64,000 nt of DNA from Paraktedonobacter carboxidivorans (GCA_041156125.1 JBEVTI010000020.1:24904-88903); one strand, 5' to 3'. Positions 18,979 to 27,337 are shown, counted from the stretch's first letter. Made by a program: numbers and translations. Notes: generated by a model from the sequence alone, not told the origin.

Positions 18979-19033
18979 TAACCAGTTGGTTATAAATACA
19001 TTCAGTTAGTTAGAAATACAACTAACCGGTTGT
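18979..19033 (+). promoter_or_regulatory. TetR operator array
   Basis: TAACCAGTTGGTTA (18979-18992, arms TAACCA/TGGTTA) starts one base after the -10 box. A related GTTAGTTAG stretch follows near 19003, and TAACCGGTTG at 19024-19033. These overlap the start of transcription, so the downstream TetR protein probably represses its own operon. Confidence 0.65.
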
Positions 19034-19064
19034 TTATAAGATTCTGCAAGGAGATAAGAGCGCA

Positions 19065-19754
19065 ATGTCGGAACCTGGTAATCGACGAGGGAGAATTCAT
19101 GACGCTGAGGGAGCACGGGAGGCGCTTTTGAACGCGGCAGAGGAGGTTTTCACGGAACACGGCTTTGATGGGGCGCGCATTGACGCCATCGCGGCCCTGG
19201 CTGGCTATAACAAAAGCCTGATCTTTCAGTACTATGGGGATAAGGTCGGTCTTTACCTGGCCGTGATCAAGCGCGCGGACCAGGAGATGGGTCAGCTTCA
19301 GAGAGAGATTTTCGCGCCTTTGCTCGCGGATGAAAGCGTAGGTTCTGATGTCCGCAAATTCAAGGTATTGCTCGAAAAAGTTATTGGCATGCTTTACGAT
19401 TATATGGCTGAACATCCACGTCTGCTGCGGATGATTATCTGGGAGCAGGCAGAGGGTTGGAAGACATATAAGAAGATTTACGAACAATTTGCTAACAGTG
19501 ACACCGAGCCAGTGGTAGAGATCTTTAATGTAGCGAAGAAAAATGGGCTGTTGCATTCCGATTTTTCACCGTTGCTGCAATTGACGATGGCCATGGAGGT
19601 CTGCCTGACACATCTATCCTGGCTACCTTTGTATCAGTTGATGCAGCCAGATGAAAATTTCGCGTCAGCCGCGGCTCGGGCACGCTCACGCGCATATGTT
19701 ATCAATTTTATTGTCGCGGGGATTCTGATCGATCCCTCTGAAAATCATCCATAA
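19065..19754 (+). CDS. TetR-family transcriptional repressor
   Basis: A 229-aa protein. The N-terminal TetR DNA-binding domain (about residues 15-70) contains ALLNAAEEVFTEHGFDGARI, then IAALAGYNKSLIFQYYGDK. The C-terminal helical domain would bind the inducing ligand. AAGGAG lies 10 bases upstream. The MFS exporter gene starts 43 bases downstream, so this is a classic repressor/efflux pair. Palindromic operators and a consensus promoter sit directly upstream. The ligand is unknown, presumably a toxic substrate of the exporter. Confidence 0.93.
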   Translation: MSEPGNRRGRIHDAEGAREALLNAAEEVFTEHGFDGARIDAIAALAGYNKSLIFQYYGDKVGLYLAVIKRADQEMGQLQREIFAPLLADESVGSDVRKFKVLLEKVIGMLYDYMAEHPRLLRMIIWEQAEGWKTYKKIYEQFANSDTEPVVEIFNVAKKNGLLHSDFSPLLQLTMAMEVCLTHLSWLPLYQLMQPDENFASAAARARSRAYVINFIVAGILIDPSENHP

Positions 19755-19797
19755 TCATCGACTGCTTCTTCCTCAAAAGGAGATTTGGAGGATAAAA

Positions 19798-21348
19798 ATG
19801 CACTTCACATACAGGTGGCAGGCCACGCTGGTTATCGCGTTGGGTCTGTTAATGGCAATTCTCGACTCAACCATTGTCAGTGTAGCCCTGCCTCAGATGG
19901 CCACAGCCTTCAAAACCGATTATCAGACGATTACCTGGGTCGCGACCGGCTACTTTCTGGCAAACGCGGCGATAATCCCCATTGTGGGTTACATCAGCGA
20001 TCGGATCGGTTCTAAAACGATTTTCTTGCTGGCTCTCGTGCTCTTTACGCTGGGGTCCGCGCTCTGCGCCTTTGCTCCCAACGAGCAAACCCTGCTCGCC
20101 TTTCGCGTGCTCCAGGGGATTGGTGGGGGAGCATTGTTGCCTGTGGCGATGGCGATGATCTTTCGCCTCTTTGAGCCGACCGAGCGCGCGGGAGCAATCG
20201 CGCTTTTATTGATCCCTCTATTGCTGGCTCCGGCCTTTGGTCCGACGCTGGGCGGTTACCTGGCAACGAGCTTTAGCTGGAACGCGATCTTTACGATCAA
20301 CCTGCCGATTGGCATAGTAGCTTTCATTCTGGCTGCGCTGGTTCTGCGCGGCAAAAACGCTGAGCGCGAGGCGAATAGCAGCGATGAGCCAGTCGCCACT
20401 GGCACACAGCGCTTCGATTGGCTCGGTCTGGTGCTGGCGATGGTAGGCTTTACGGCCACAGTCTATGGACTCAGCACTGCTGGCGCAAACGGCTGGGGAG
20501 ATAGCAAAGTCTTGAGCGCGCTGATCGGTGGGGGCGTTATCCTGGGAACCTTTGTAGTCGTCGAACTGCTCGTCAAAGATCCAGTCATGGATATGCGCCT
20601 GTTCCGCAATTACACATTCACTATCAGTAATGTACTAATCTGGGCGACCACGGGCATACTCTTTGGGAGCATTTTCCTCTTGCCTCTTTTCTTTGAGCGC
20701 GTGCAGGGGCTATCCGCCCTGGCCACTGGCGAGATTATGATCCCCCAGGGACTGGCGATGGCTGTCGGACTGGGCATCAGTGGCAAGCTCTATAACAGAG
20801 TCGGACCACGCCTGCTCTCGATCTGCGGAGCCATCCTGGTTGCTCTTTCTATGCTTGGCTTTCTACATCTGGAAGTTGGTACAACTGGAGCAAGCCTGCA
20901 AATCTGGCTGATTTTGCGCGGCCTGGGTCTGGGCCTGGTTGGCCAGCCTCTGCAAACTCTGGCGGTTTCCGTCGTGAACAAGCAACAAATGGCCCGGGCA
21001 ACCTCGCTAATGAACTCGGCCAAAACCGTCTTTGGCGCGGTTGGCGTGACCGTGTTGACCTCTTATCTGACACAGCGGACGACCGCTCATGCGCAGGACG
21101 CGCTGGCCACCTGTATCGCGCAAGCGGGCCAGCATGCGCAAGCAGCCGCTCTCCAGGTCTGCGCGGGACAACAGGCGATCACCATGGGCATGAACGATAC
21201 CTTTCTGCTGGCCCTGATCGGTTGCGCCATCTGCGCGTGCGCGGCCATCTTCGTGGGACGCGATCCCGCCCTGGAAGATGCGAAAGAGGCCAGGAAACGT
21301 GGAGAGGCCGCGGAGCAGGTCGCTCACGAACCCGCTTCAATGGCCTGA
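19798..21348 (+). CDS. MFS drug exporter, DHA2 (14-TM) family
   Basis: A 516-aa inner-membrane drug:proton antiporter of the EmrB/QacA type. Helix 1 carries LDSTIVSVALPQM, the DHA2 motif around the membrane-embedded Asp; the GYISDRIGSKTIF loop is motif A; GPTLGGYL is motif C for exporters. Hydrophobicity fits 14 helices. GGAGG lies just upstream of the start. Co-transcribed with the TetR gene and probably induced by its own substrates. A 33-bp perfect hairpin begins at the last base of its stop codon. Confidence 0.93.
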   Translation: MHFTYRWQATLVIALGLLMAILDSTIVSVALPQMATAFKTDYQTITWVATGYFLANAAIIPIVGYISDRIGSKTIFLLALVLFTLGSALCAFAPNEQTLLAFRVLQGIGGGALLPVAMAMIFRLFEPTERAGAIALLLIPLLLAPAFGPTLGGYLATSFSWNAIFTINLPIGIVAFILAALVLRGKNAEREANSSDEPVATGTQRFDWLGLVLAMVGFTATVYGLSTAGANGWGDSKVLSALIGGGVILGTFVVVELLVKDPVMDMRLFRNYTFTISNVLIWATTGILFGSIFLLPLFFERVQGLSALATGEIMIPQGLAMAVGLGISGKLYNRVGPRLLSICGAILVALSMLGFLHLEVGTTGASLQIWLILRGLGLGLVGQPLQTLAVSVVNKQQMARATSLMNSAKTVFGAVGVTVLTSYLTQRTTAHAQDALATCIAQAGQHAQAAALQVCAGQQAITMGMNDTFLLALIGCAICACAAIFVGRDPALEDAKEARKRGEAAEQVAHEPASMA

Positions 21349-21417
21349 AGCAGAAGCGAGATGCAGGTGGCTGGGAGTGCGGTTGCACTCCCAGCCACCT
21401 GCATCTCGCTTCTGCTT
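21348..21417 (+). terminator. very long hairpin (33-bp perfect arms) at MFS stop codon
   Basis: Arms 21348-21380 and 21385-21417 are perfect reverse complements with a 4-base loop. The left arm includes the last base of the TGA. The stem is far longer than a usual intrinsic terminator; only TTC follows. Confidence 0.8.
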
Positions 21418-21592
21418 TTCAAGAGGAGAGGGGTTTGTCGCCTGAGAGTGCTATTCGCTAACGGAGCCTTTCTTGAAGAAGCAACAGTGTAGCACCCATT
21501 CTGGCATGTTTCTTGCTGCATAACACAGTGGGTACACTCATTAGTAGATAGCACAGTTCGCGGATAAGTTGAGTTAAAGGAGAAGTTATTGT

Positions 21593-23455
21593 ATGTCATA
21601 CCTTTTGACCTGGCGTTGGCGCGTGGGGGCGTGCAGCGCACTTATTATTACCTTGCTTCTCCCTTCGTTTGTCACGCATGCTTTCGCTGCCGCTGCCGCT
21701 GGCTCTCAGGCGTCAGATGGACCGGGAAGCAACGCTTATTTTGATCTGGCGCGCGACCTGGTTACATTCTTGTTTACTAAGCAGCAGCAAGCAGACGGCT
21801 CATTTCCGCGCAATAGTCTGCTCAATGGCAAGCCCGCGCCTGACACAGGTGGGATTCAATTGGACAAGGCCAGCTTTCCACTCTTGATGGCCTATCAATT
21901 GCATATGCCCGATGCCACACTGTATCAGCAACATATCAAGCCCGCCGCTAACTTTGTCAGCGCGCATGGTCCGTCCTATGGTGTAGAGCGCTGGGAAGAG
22001 CAAAGCGGCTATTCGCCCTCAACGATTGCGGCGGAGATTGCTGGTCTGGTAGCGGCTGCACAGATCGCGCAAGCCAACCACGATGTCCTGAGCGCGAATA
22101 TCTGGCTGGGCGTGGCTGACGACTGGCAACGTTCGATCGAAAGCTACGCGGTCACTAGCAATGGGCCGCTGGCCACTCATCCTTATTACATCCGCCTCTC
22201 CAAGACCGGCGACCCCAATGCGGCGATCAGCTATGGTCTGGGCAACGGGGGTCCGACCCTTGACCAGCGCTCGGTGATTGACGCGGGCTTCCTGGAACTG
22301 GTGCGCCTTGGTCTCAAGCCTTTCAATAATCAGGCAATTACGGAATCACTGCCAGTGGTCGATGCAACTATCGCGACAAATACGCCGAGCGGCATCGGCT
22401 ATCATCGCTACAACGGCGATGGGTACGGCGATAGCAATAGCACAGGCCAGCCCTGGGCTACAAGCGACACAGGCAATGGACATCTCTGGCCTGTGCTGAA
22501 TGGCGAACGCGGCGAATACGATGTAGCGGCAGGCAATCCTGGTCAGGCTGTGCTACTCCTCGCGGCGATGCAGAAATTCGGATCGGGCGTGGGCCTGATT
22601 CCTGAACAAGACTGGGAAAATCCCAACCTGGCTGCTTCACCCTATGGCAGTGATCCTATTACGGCTTCGATCGGCTTTAGCAATGGGCAAGCCGCAGGCT
22701 CGGCCTCGCCGCTAACATGGGCCGCGGCACAGTACGTGCGCCTGCTGCTCGATATCCAGGCCAGGCGACCCCTTGAGCAGCCCCAGGCAACCTATCAGCG
22801 CTATGTCCTGCACCAGCAGGGTACAACCAGCCTGACTATCACGTCGCCTGGGAATAATAGCGCAATCTCCCCTGGCTCTGTGATAGTCACAGGCACCGCG
22901 ACCGCTGGCGATAAAGTCTATATTGCCGCGACTAACACTGATCAGAATAACACAACCATAACCACAGTGATTACAAGCGATCCAAGCGGGCATTACAGTG
23001 CCACGTTGAGCGTAGGGGGCGGAAGCAGCGTAATTAACGTGGTCGCGGTCAGTCCCAGCGGCGGCACGGCCCACCAGCAGGTGACTGTAGTCTACGACTT
23101 TACGCCTGGCACCGTGTTAGTGAATCTGAATGATCCCGGCAGCGATGACGCTGGACCCGGCAATTACGCGTATCCAACGGCCTCGGACTTCCACGCGGGC
23201 GCCTTTGACATTACCAATTTCCAGGTCATTCTCAGTCCCGATGGCGCGACCACAACATTTAAGTTGCAAGTGGCCAATCTGAGTCCAACCTTTGGCAATC
23301 CGCTGGGAGCGCAACTGGTGGATGTCTATGTCCATGATCCTAAAGCCGGTACAACCTCAACCTCGGCAGCGTATGCCAGCCGCAACTATAGCATTGCGTC
23401 CGGGCAGTTCCTGGAGTCGTTTGCTGGAAGTGCAGGGCTTTGGGCAGCCCTATGA
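21593..23455 (+). CDS. glucodextranase-like GH15 protein, frameshifted before its C-terminus
   Basis: A 620-aa frame with Sec signal peptide (cleavage near residue 35). Residues 45-390 match the second half of GH15 glucoamylase/glucodextranase catalytic domains: VERWEEQSGYSPSTIAAEIA holds the general acid (E135/E136 region) and GERGEYD holds the likely base (E305/E308). The usual N-terminal beta-sandwich and the first barrel helices are absent. An Ig-like region (about 405-495) and a glucodextranase C-terminal domain (about 500 on) follow. A frame shift at 23410-23411 diverts the frame to a premature TGA; the rest of that domain continues at 23412-23816. Would act on alpha-glucans if functional. 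AAAGGAG precedes the ATG. Confidence 0.78.
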   Translation: MSYLLTWRWRVGACSALIITLLLPSFVTHAFAAAAAGSQASDGPGSNAYFDLARDLVTFLFTKQQQADGSFPRNSLLNGKPAPDTGGIQLDKASFPLLMAYQLHMPDATLYQQHIKPAANFVSAHGPSYGVERWEEQSGYSPSTIAAEIAGLVAAAQIAQANHDVLSANIWLGVADDWQRSIESYAVTSNGPLATHPYYIRLSKTGDPNAAISYGLGNGGPTLDQRSVIDAGFLELVRLGLKPFNNQAITESLPVVDATIATNTPSGIGYHRYNGDGYGDSNSTGQPWATSDTGNGHLWPVLNGERGEYDVAAGNPGQAVLLLAAMQKFGSGVGLIPEQDWENPNLAASPYGSDPITASIGFSNGQAAGSASPLTWAAAQYVRLLLDIQARRPLEQPQATYQRYVLHQQGTTSLTITSPGNNSAISPGSVIVTGTATAGDKVYIAATNTDQNNTTITTVITSDPSGHYSATLSVGGGSSVINVVAVSPSGGTAHQQVTVVYDFTPGTVLVNLNDPGSDDAGPGNYAYPTASDFHAGAFDITNFQVILSPDGATTTFKLQVANLSPTFGNPLGAQLVDVYVHDPKAGTTSTSAAYASRNYSIASGQFLESFAGSAGLWAAL

Positions 23456-23816
23456 GGATGCCAGCGGCAAGGGGATGGGCGCGATTACCATCAGCGCAAA
23501 CGCGATCTCGCGTTACATCACCTTCAGGGTGCCCACGGCCTCGCTTGGCGGCACACCCGGCTCCGGCTGGGGTTTCACAGTAACCCTGACTGGCCAGGAT
23601 GGCTTTAGTTCCGACCAGGCACGCGGCTTCAGCGCTACACCTGGCGCGTTTTCTTTCGGCGTCTGCGCCAGCGCCAGCAGCGACGCACATTGTGTTGTCG
23701 ATCCTAATTCGGTGCCGAAGGTCATAGATACCATCAAGCCGACCGGTGTCAGTCAGTCTAGCGAACTGGACTACACCTCTGGCCCTGTTGTACTCCAGGA
23801 TGTTAGCATCCCGTAA
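23412..23816 (+). pseudogene. out-of-frame 3' part of the GH15/glucodextranase gene
   Basis: From 23412 the next frame reads WSRLLEVQGFGQPYED, the expected continuation of the glucodextranase C-terminal domain, and runs to a TAA at 23814-23816. Joining needs one base fewer in the TTCCTGG at 23408-23414. The joined product would be about 740 aa. The cause may be a real indel, a sequencing error, or (less likely) programmed shifting; no slippery heptamer is obvious. Confidence 0.8.
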
Positions 23817-23834
23817 GTACTTTGAGCAAACGAG

Positions 23835-23892
23835 GAGGAACTCAAGCAGAGTCCGTGTCTCTGGTCCCACCGGCTCTCCGCTTGTGTTCCTC
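23835..23892 (+). terminator. imperfect hairpin after GH15 remnant
   Basis: GAGGAACTCAAG (23835-23846) and CTTGTGTTCCTC (23881-23892) pair at 11 of 12 positions, followed by TTCATTTTC. Possible terminator. Confidence 0.45.
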
Positions 23893-23994
23893 TTCATTTT
23901 CATCCTCAAACTCGCAACTCCCGCACCTGGCCCCATGCCTGTACGAGGGTACTGCCTCCAGAAATCCACAAGCCCTGAGATAGCCAGAAACTGA

Positions 23995-24049
23995 TTGAAA
24001 TATATTCCTGTTTTATGATAGAATTGTCATGAGAAACGCGTTTCTTATG
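23995..24049 (+). promoter_or_regulatory. promoter and palindromic operator of the KOW-like gene
   Basis: TTGAAA (23995-24000) and TAGAAT (24019-24024) are 18 bases apart. A palindrome at 24028-24049 (core AGAAACGCGTTTCT) follows at the expected transcription start, as for a repressor operator. A related palindrome lies at 33289-33304. Confidence 0.55.
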
Positions 24050-24163
24050 ACCCCCTTGAGAGGCTGATTACACGTTCTCCTGACTTTTTACACCATGATC
24101 ACCACGTTAACCCGGAGTATACGCATAAAGTAGCCAGTCATAGAGAAAGGAGTGCTTTCCCCC

Positions 24164-24442
24164 ATGTCAAACATCAGCCTCTTTCCATCCGGCAATCTGG
24201 TCCGTGTGACCAGCCATGGTCCCTTTAGAGGATTGAAGGGAACAATTCGTCAGGTGGATGCAATTGTCGATGATCTGGAAGATCCGTTTTGCTTCTATTT
24301 AATCGATCTGGAGAGAGCAAGCATTGCGGAGGCGATCTGGTTTGAATATCACGAAGTCGAGTTTATCGGTATACCCCACCTGAACATGTCATCCTCAACA
24401 CCCTCCGGCAATACGGGAAAAAAGCAGGGCACTTTTGCGTAA
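24164..24442 (+). CDS. small KOW-like hypothetical protein
   Basis: About 92 aa with no signal or membrane segment. The core GNLVRVTSHGPFRGLKGTIR resembles the KOW/NGN-type beta motif found in NusG-like and ribosomal proteins, but the match is only by eye. AAAGGAG lies 11 bases upstream of the ATG at 24164; an earlier in-frame ATG at 24152 overlaps that site. It stands alone behind its own promoter and palindrome and ends in a short hairpin. Function unknown. Confidence 0.65.
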   Translation: MSNISLFPSGNLVRVTSHGPFRGLKGTIRQVDAIVDDLEDPFCFYLIDLERASIAEAIWFEYHEVEFIGIPHLNMSSSTPSGNTGKKQGTFA

Positions 24443-24450
24443 GTGCCCTG
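24425..24450 (+). terminator. hairpin overlapping stop codon of KOW-like gene
   Basis: CAGGGCACTT (24425-24434) pairs with AAGTGCCCTG (24441-24450). The TAA at 24440-24442 lies at the loop/right-arm junction. Confidence 0.65.
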
Positions 24451-24491
24451 TCACAAAACAAGCGGCGCGAGAAGAGGAAGCGAAAGTGATC

Positions 24492-24705
24492 TCAATCTTC
24501 ATGCTTCCCGCGCTCCTGCTCTAATTCCTGGCGTAAAACTTCTACATGCTCAAGCAAGTGCAGAATCACTTCAACACTCGCCAGGTTTACGCCCAGATCA
24601 CGCTGCAAACGGCGAATCTGGCGCAATTGTCCACCGCCTCTGCCTCTTTGACCGTGGATCAGACCCAGGGCGCGTAGATGACGGATCGCGCCGGGCCCCA
24701 GGTTG
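24492..24705 (-). pseudogene. hspR/cbpM-like (MerR-type) gene, 3' fragment
   Basis: On the minus strand this reads IRHLRALGLIHGQRGRGG, then QLRQIRRLQRDLGVNLASVE and VILHLLEHVEVLRQELE, and ends KHED-stop at 24492. That is the back half of a MerR-type heat-shock repressor (HspR) or chaperone modulator (CbpM). The N-terminal helix-turn-helix is missing, and there is no start. The fragment is joined at about 24690-24705 to a dnaJ fragment, as if a deletion removed the dnaJ/hspR middle. Confidence 0.75.
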
Positions 24706-24862
24706 CTTCGTTAATCTCCTTAAATTTGTCCTCGGCTGATTTATTGTTGTGATTAACATCCGGGTGATACTGACGGGCCAGTTTGCGATACGCTTTTTGG
24801 ATATCCTTCTGACTCGCCTGCTTGTCTACACCCAGAATTGCGGAATAGTCCTTGTAGTCAAC
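24659..24862 (-). pseudogene. dnaJ-like gene, J-domain fragment
   Basis: The minus strand reads DYKDYSAILGVDKQASQKDI, then QKAYRKLARQYHPDVNHNNK and SAEDKFKEINEA: a clear J-domain including the HPD motif. The reading breaks right after NEA and ends at TGA 24659-24661 after unrelated residues. The codon where ATG is expected is GTT, with an in-frame TAA a few codons upstream, so no start remains. In many bacteria dnaJ and hspR are adjacent, which explains how one deletion could fuse them. Confidence 0.82.
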
Positions 24863-24932
24863 AGCTATGAATTACTCTCCAGAGCCTTCCAAGCTTCAGG
24901 CAAACGCGGGTCAAATGAAAATTCCGCTGGAC

Positions 24933-24992
24933 CCCTCCTCAAGGCGAGAGCGGTCTGACGTTTGCTTAAACATAATCCGCTTGAGGTTACTG
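24933..24992 (-). repeat. dispersed 60-bp repeat, copy A
   Basis: Read on the minus strand it is about 87% identical to 35537-35601 (by eye, 8 mismatches in 60). Both begin with CCTCAAGCGGAT and end with CCTTGAGGAGGG, giving inverted ends CCTCAAG/CTTGAGG. A more diverged copy is at 27116-27174. Confidence 0.75.
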
Positions 24993-25092
24993 AAACTGGT
25001 CTTACTTATAACACGCCTGACAAGCCTATAAAGAGTCGCGCTTTTCAGCGAGAAAAGCAGAAACGTTGAGGAGAAAACGCCTACTTCAGGGT

Positions 25093-25115
25093 GGGCGGGG
25101 GAAGAGAGGAAACCT
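25093..25115 (+). repeat. 23-bp dispersed repeat, copy 1
   Basis: Identical over 23 bases to 27338-27360 (begins GGGCGGGGG, ends GGAAACCT). The two copies bracket the TetR/P450 genes. Confidence 0.75.
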
Positions 25116-25161
25116 ACCCCTAAAAAGTGGGTGGGCAGGGCAGAAAAACTTTTAATGCCTC

Positions 25162-25190
25162 TTGACAAGATAGATATTCGCGCTTATACT
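25162..25190 (+). promoter_or_regulatory. promoter of tetR-P450 unit
   Basis: TTGACA (25162-25167), 17-base spacer, TATACT (25185-25190). Confidence 0.8.
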
Positions 25191-25196
25191 CTCTAT

Positions 25197-25234
25197 TGAA
25201 TGGTTACTCAGTCAATTGAATGACCATTCAGTCA
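25197..25234 (+). promoter_or_regulatory. tandem TetR operators
   Basis: TGAATGGTTACTCAGTCA (25197-25214) and TGAATGACCATTCAGTCA (25217-25234) are direct copies 20 bp apart. The second contains the near-perfect palindrome TGAATGACCATTCA. They sit on the predicted transcription start, so autoregulation by the downstream TetR protein is likely. Confidence 0.7.
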
Positions 25235-25276
25235 TAAACACAAGACAAAATAGAACGAACATGCAAGGGAAAATAT

Positions 25277-25915
25277 ATGCCATCTTCACCTGATCCTATT
25301 CAGGCACAGCTTATTGTGGCGCGCCGCAACCAGATTCTGGCTGCGGCCACGCAGGTATTCGCTGAAAAGGGCTTCCACTCGACTACAATCAAGGATATCG
25401 CTGGCAAGGCAGGCATTGCTCATGGTACCATCTATAACTATTTTGAGAATAAAACGGCCTTGATGCTTGGCATTTTTGATCGCTTGAACGAAACGGGCCA
25501 GAGAAATGAGGACTTTGCGCAGTCCAGCGCAGGCGACTTTCGCAGCTTTATGAAAGCTTATCTAAGGCACCGTTTAATATACGTCCAACAAGATAACTTT
25601 GAGATGCTCAAAGTGGTGCTTGCGGAGGTTCTGATCAACAAAGAGTTGAGAGAGCTTTTCTATCAGAAGATTCTTGAGCCAAACTTTTTAATTGTAGAGC
25701 CATACTTTCAACAGTTGGCCGCGCAACATATCGTCAAGCCTGTCAATAGTAGTCTGGCCATGCGGGCAATCTCAGGCATAGTGCTTGGTCTGATCATAGA
25801 AAATATTCTGGGTGATCAGACACTGAAGTCAAAGTGGGATGAACTGCCCGATTTTCTTACCGATCTGATCCTGGACGGAATAGGGGCAGTTAATTATGAT
25901 AACAGCACAAGTTGA
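25277..25915 (+). CDS. TetR-family transcriptional regulator
   Basis: A 212-aa regulator. The HTH domain (about residues 12-58) reads NQILAAATQVFAEKGFHSTT, then IKDIAGKAGIAHGTIYNYFE. The helical ligand-binding domain follows, with a YLRHRLIYVQQDNFEMLKVV segment like that of FadR/AcrR-type TetR proteins. AAGGG lies 7 bases upstream of the start. Its 3' end overlaps the P450 start by 20 bases, so the two are translationally linked. The operator pair upstream suggests it controls itself and the P450. Confidence 0.93.
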   Translation: MPSSPDPIQAQLIVARRNQILAAATQVFAEKGFHSTTIKDIAGKAGIAHGTIYNYFENKTALMLGIFDRLNETGQRNEDFAQSSAGDFRSFMKAYLRHRLIYVQQDNFEMLKVVLAEVLINKELRELFYQKILEPNFLIVEPYFQQLAAQHIVKPVNSSLAMRAISGIVLGLIIENILGDQTLKSKWDELPDFLTDLILDGIGAVNYDNSTS

Positions 25916-27110
25916 TGTAACAAACGCAGCCTTTAAAGCCAATCCGTTTCCCTTTTACGCGCAGCTACGAGCTGAAGCGCCGGTTTTCTCGACGACTATA
26001 CGGATGCCAATGAAGCGACATGCCTGGTTGGTAACACGCTATGATGATGTGCTGACCGTGCTCAAAGACGCGCGTTTCGCCAAAAATCCTCGCAATGCAA
26101 TGTTACCAGAACAATTGAAAAAGCAGCCCTGGGTACCGCCAATGTTCAAGCCACTTGAGCAAAATATGCTTGACCAGGACGCTCCCGACCACACGCGGCT
26201 GCGGGCGCTCGTTCACAAAGCATTTACGGCACGCCTGATCGAACAGATGCGCGAACAGATCCAGACCTTGAGCAATGAATTATTGGATGCGGCAGAGCGG
26301 AAGGGGAGGATGGACCTGATTGCCGATTTCGCCTTGCCAGTACCTCTTACGATGATCGGGCGCATTTTGGGGATACCTGCTGAAGACAATCCTAAATTTC
26401 ACTATTGGACGAGAAGCATGCTTTCGGCGGGAACTAGCATGAATTTTCTGCGGGTCATTCCAATCATTATGCGCTTTCTCGGATACCTGAAAAAAATTGT
26501 CAGGGAGCGACGCGCCCATCCTAAAGACGATCTGATTACAGCCCTGGTTCAGACCAGAGAAGGCAGCGATCAGTTGAGCGAAAATGAAATTCTGGCTATG
26601 ATCTTGCTCTTGCTCATCGCTGGCCATGAGACAACCGTTAACCTGATTGGCAGCGGATCTTTAGCCCTGCTGGAGCATCCTGATCAATGGCAAAAACTGC
26701 GCGCTGAGCCCGCGTCTATCAAGCCCGCAATTGAAGAATTGTTGCGCTTTGTCTGTCCGCTTGAGATGGCAACCGAACGCTATACACGCGAAGATGTCAC
26801 AATCGCGGGCACAACTATTCCACGTGGTGAACTGGTACTGGCCGTAGTTGGCTCGGCAAACCGTGATGAAAACTATTTTGTCGAGCCTGACTCCCTGGAT
26901 ATTACACGCGAGAACAATAGACATCTCGCCTTTGGCCAGGGAATACATTTCTGCCTGGGTGCTCCACTGGCTCGGCTTGAAGGACAAATCGCTATTAATA
27001 CCCTGGTCCAGCGCATGCCCAATTTGCGTTTGAGCGTTGCGCCCGAGCAAATTCGCTGGCGCGGCGGCTTTATTCTGCGCGGACTGGAGGCGCTACCAGT
27101 GTCGTTCTAG
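25896..27110 (+). CDS. cytochrome P450 (bacterial class)
   Basis: A 404-aa soluble P450 mono-oxygenase. I-helix oxygen-binding motif AGHETTV, K-helix ExxR in EELLR, and heme-binding loop FGQGIHFCLGAPLARLE with the thiolate C353. Length and lack of a membrane anchor fit bacterial CYP families fed by separate ferredoxins. No redox partner gene is nearby. Co-transcribed with the overlapping TetR gene, so its substrate (a lipid, terpenoid or xenobiotic) may also be the TetR ligand; that is inference. Confidence 0.95.
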   Translation: MITAQVDVTNAAFKANPFPFYAQLRAEAPVFSTTIRMPMKRHAWLVTRYDDVLTVLKDARFAKNPRNAMLPEQLKKQPWVPPMFKPLEQNMLDQDAPDHTRLRALVHKAFTARLIEQMREQIQTLSNELLDAAERKGRMDLIADFALPVPLTMIGRILGIPAEDNPKFHYWTRSMLSAGTSMNFLRVIPIIMRFLGYLKKIVRERRAHPKDDLITALVQTREGSDQLSENEILAMILLLLIAGHETTVNLIGSGSLALLEHPDQWQKLRAEPASIKPAIEELLRFVCPLEMATERYTREDVTIAGTTIPRGELVLAVVGSANRDENYFVEPDSLDITRENNRHLAFGQGIHFCLGAPLARLEGQIAINTLVQRMPNLRLSVAPEQIRWRGGFILRGLEALPVSF

Positions 27111-27115
27111 CTTCC

Positions 27116-27174
27116 GTATCCTCAAGCGTTTCGTGATCAGATCAGCACCAGGCATCTGCGGCCTTGAGGTACAT
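27116..27174 (+). repeat. dispersed 60-bp repeat, copy B (diverged)
   Basis: Starts GTATCCTCAAGCG, continues with TCGTGATCA, and ends CCTTGAGG like copy C at 35537-35601; the middle has diverged. It lies directly after the P450 stop codon. Confidence 0.6.
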
Positions 27175-27258
27175 TGATAAGCTGTCTTTGCCCATCCAGG
27201 CTCACTCACTGGTAGGTTTTTTGGCAGATCCCAAAGTATCTGCTTTCTTTCCTTCAAG

Positions 27259-27318
27259 AAAGCGAGCGAGACAGGCAGTTCTGCGCGGCCACGCAGAACT
27301 GCCTGTCTCGCTCGCTTT
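27259..27318. terminator. long hairpin (27-bp perfect arms) after P450
   Basis: Arms 27259-27285 and 27292-27318 match perfectly with a 6-base loop, followed by a T-rich GTTGTTTC. It lies between the convergent P450 and oxidoreductase genes. Confidence 0.8.
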
Positions 27319-27337
27319 GTTGTTTCTGAGTGTGGGC

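Noticed and set aside
24443..24739. 98-codon plus-strand open frame
   Set aside because: Antisense to the hspR/dnaJ remnants, which give clear protein matches on the other strand.
24933..24992. HAIR/CIRCE heat-shock operator next to the dnaJ remnant
   Set aside because: CCTCAAG and CTTGAGG are in the opposite order and about 35 bp apart; the sequence instead matches a dispersed repeat found at two other unrelated loci.
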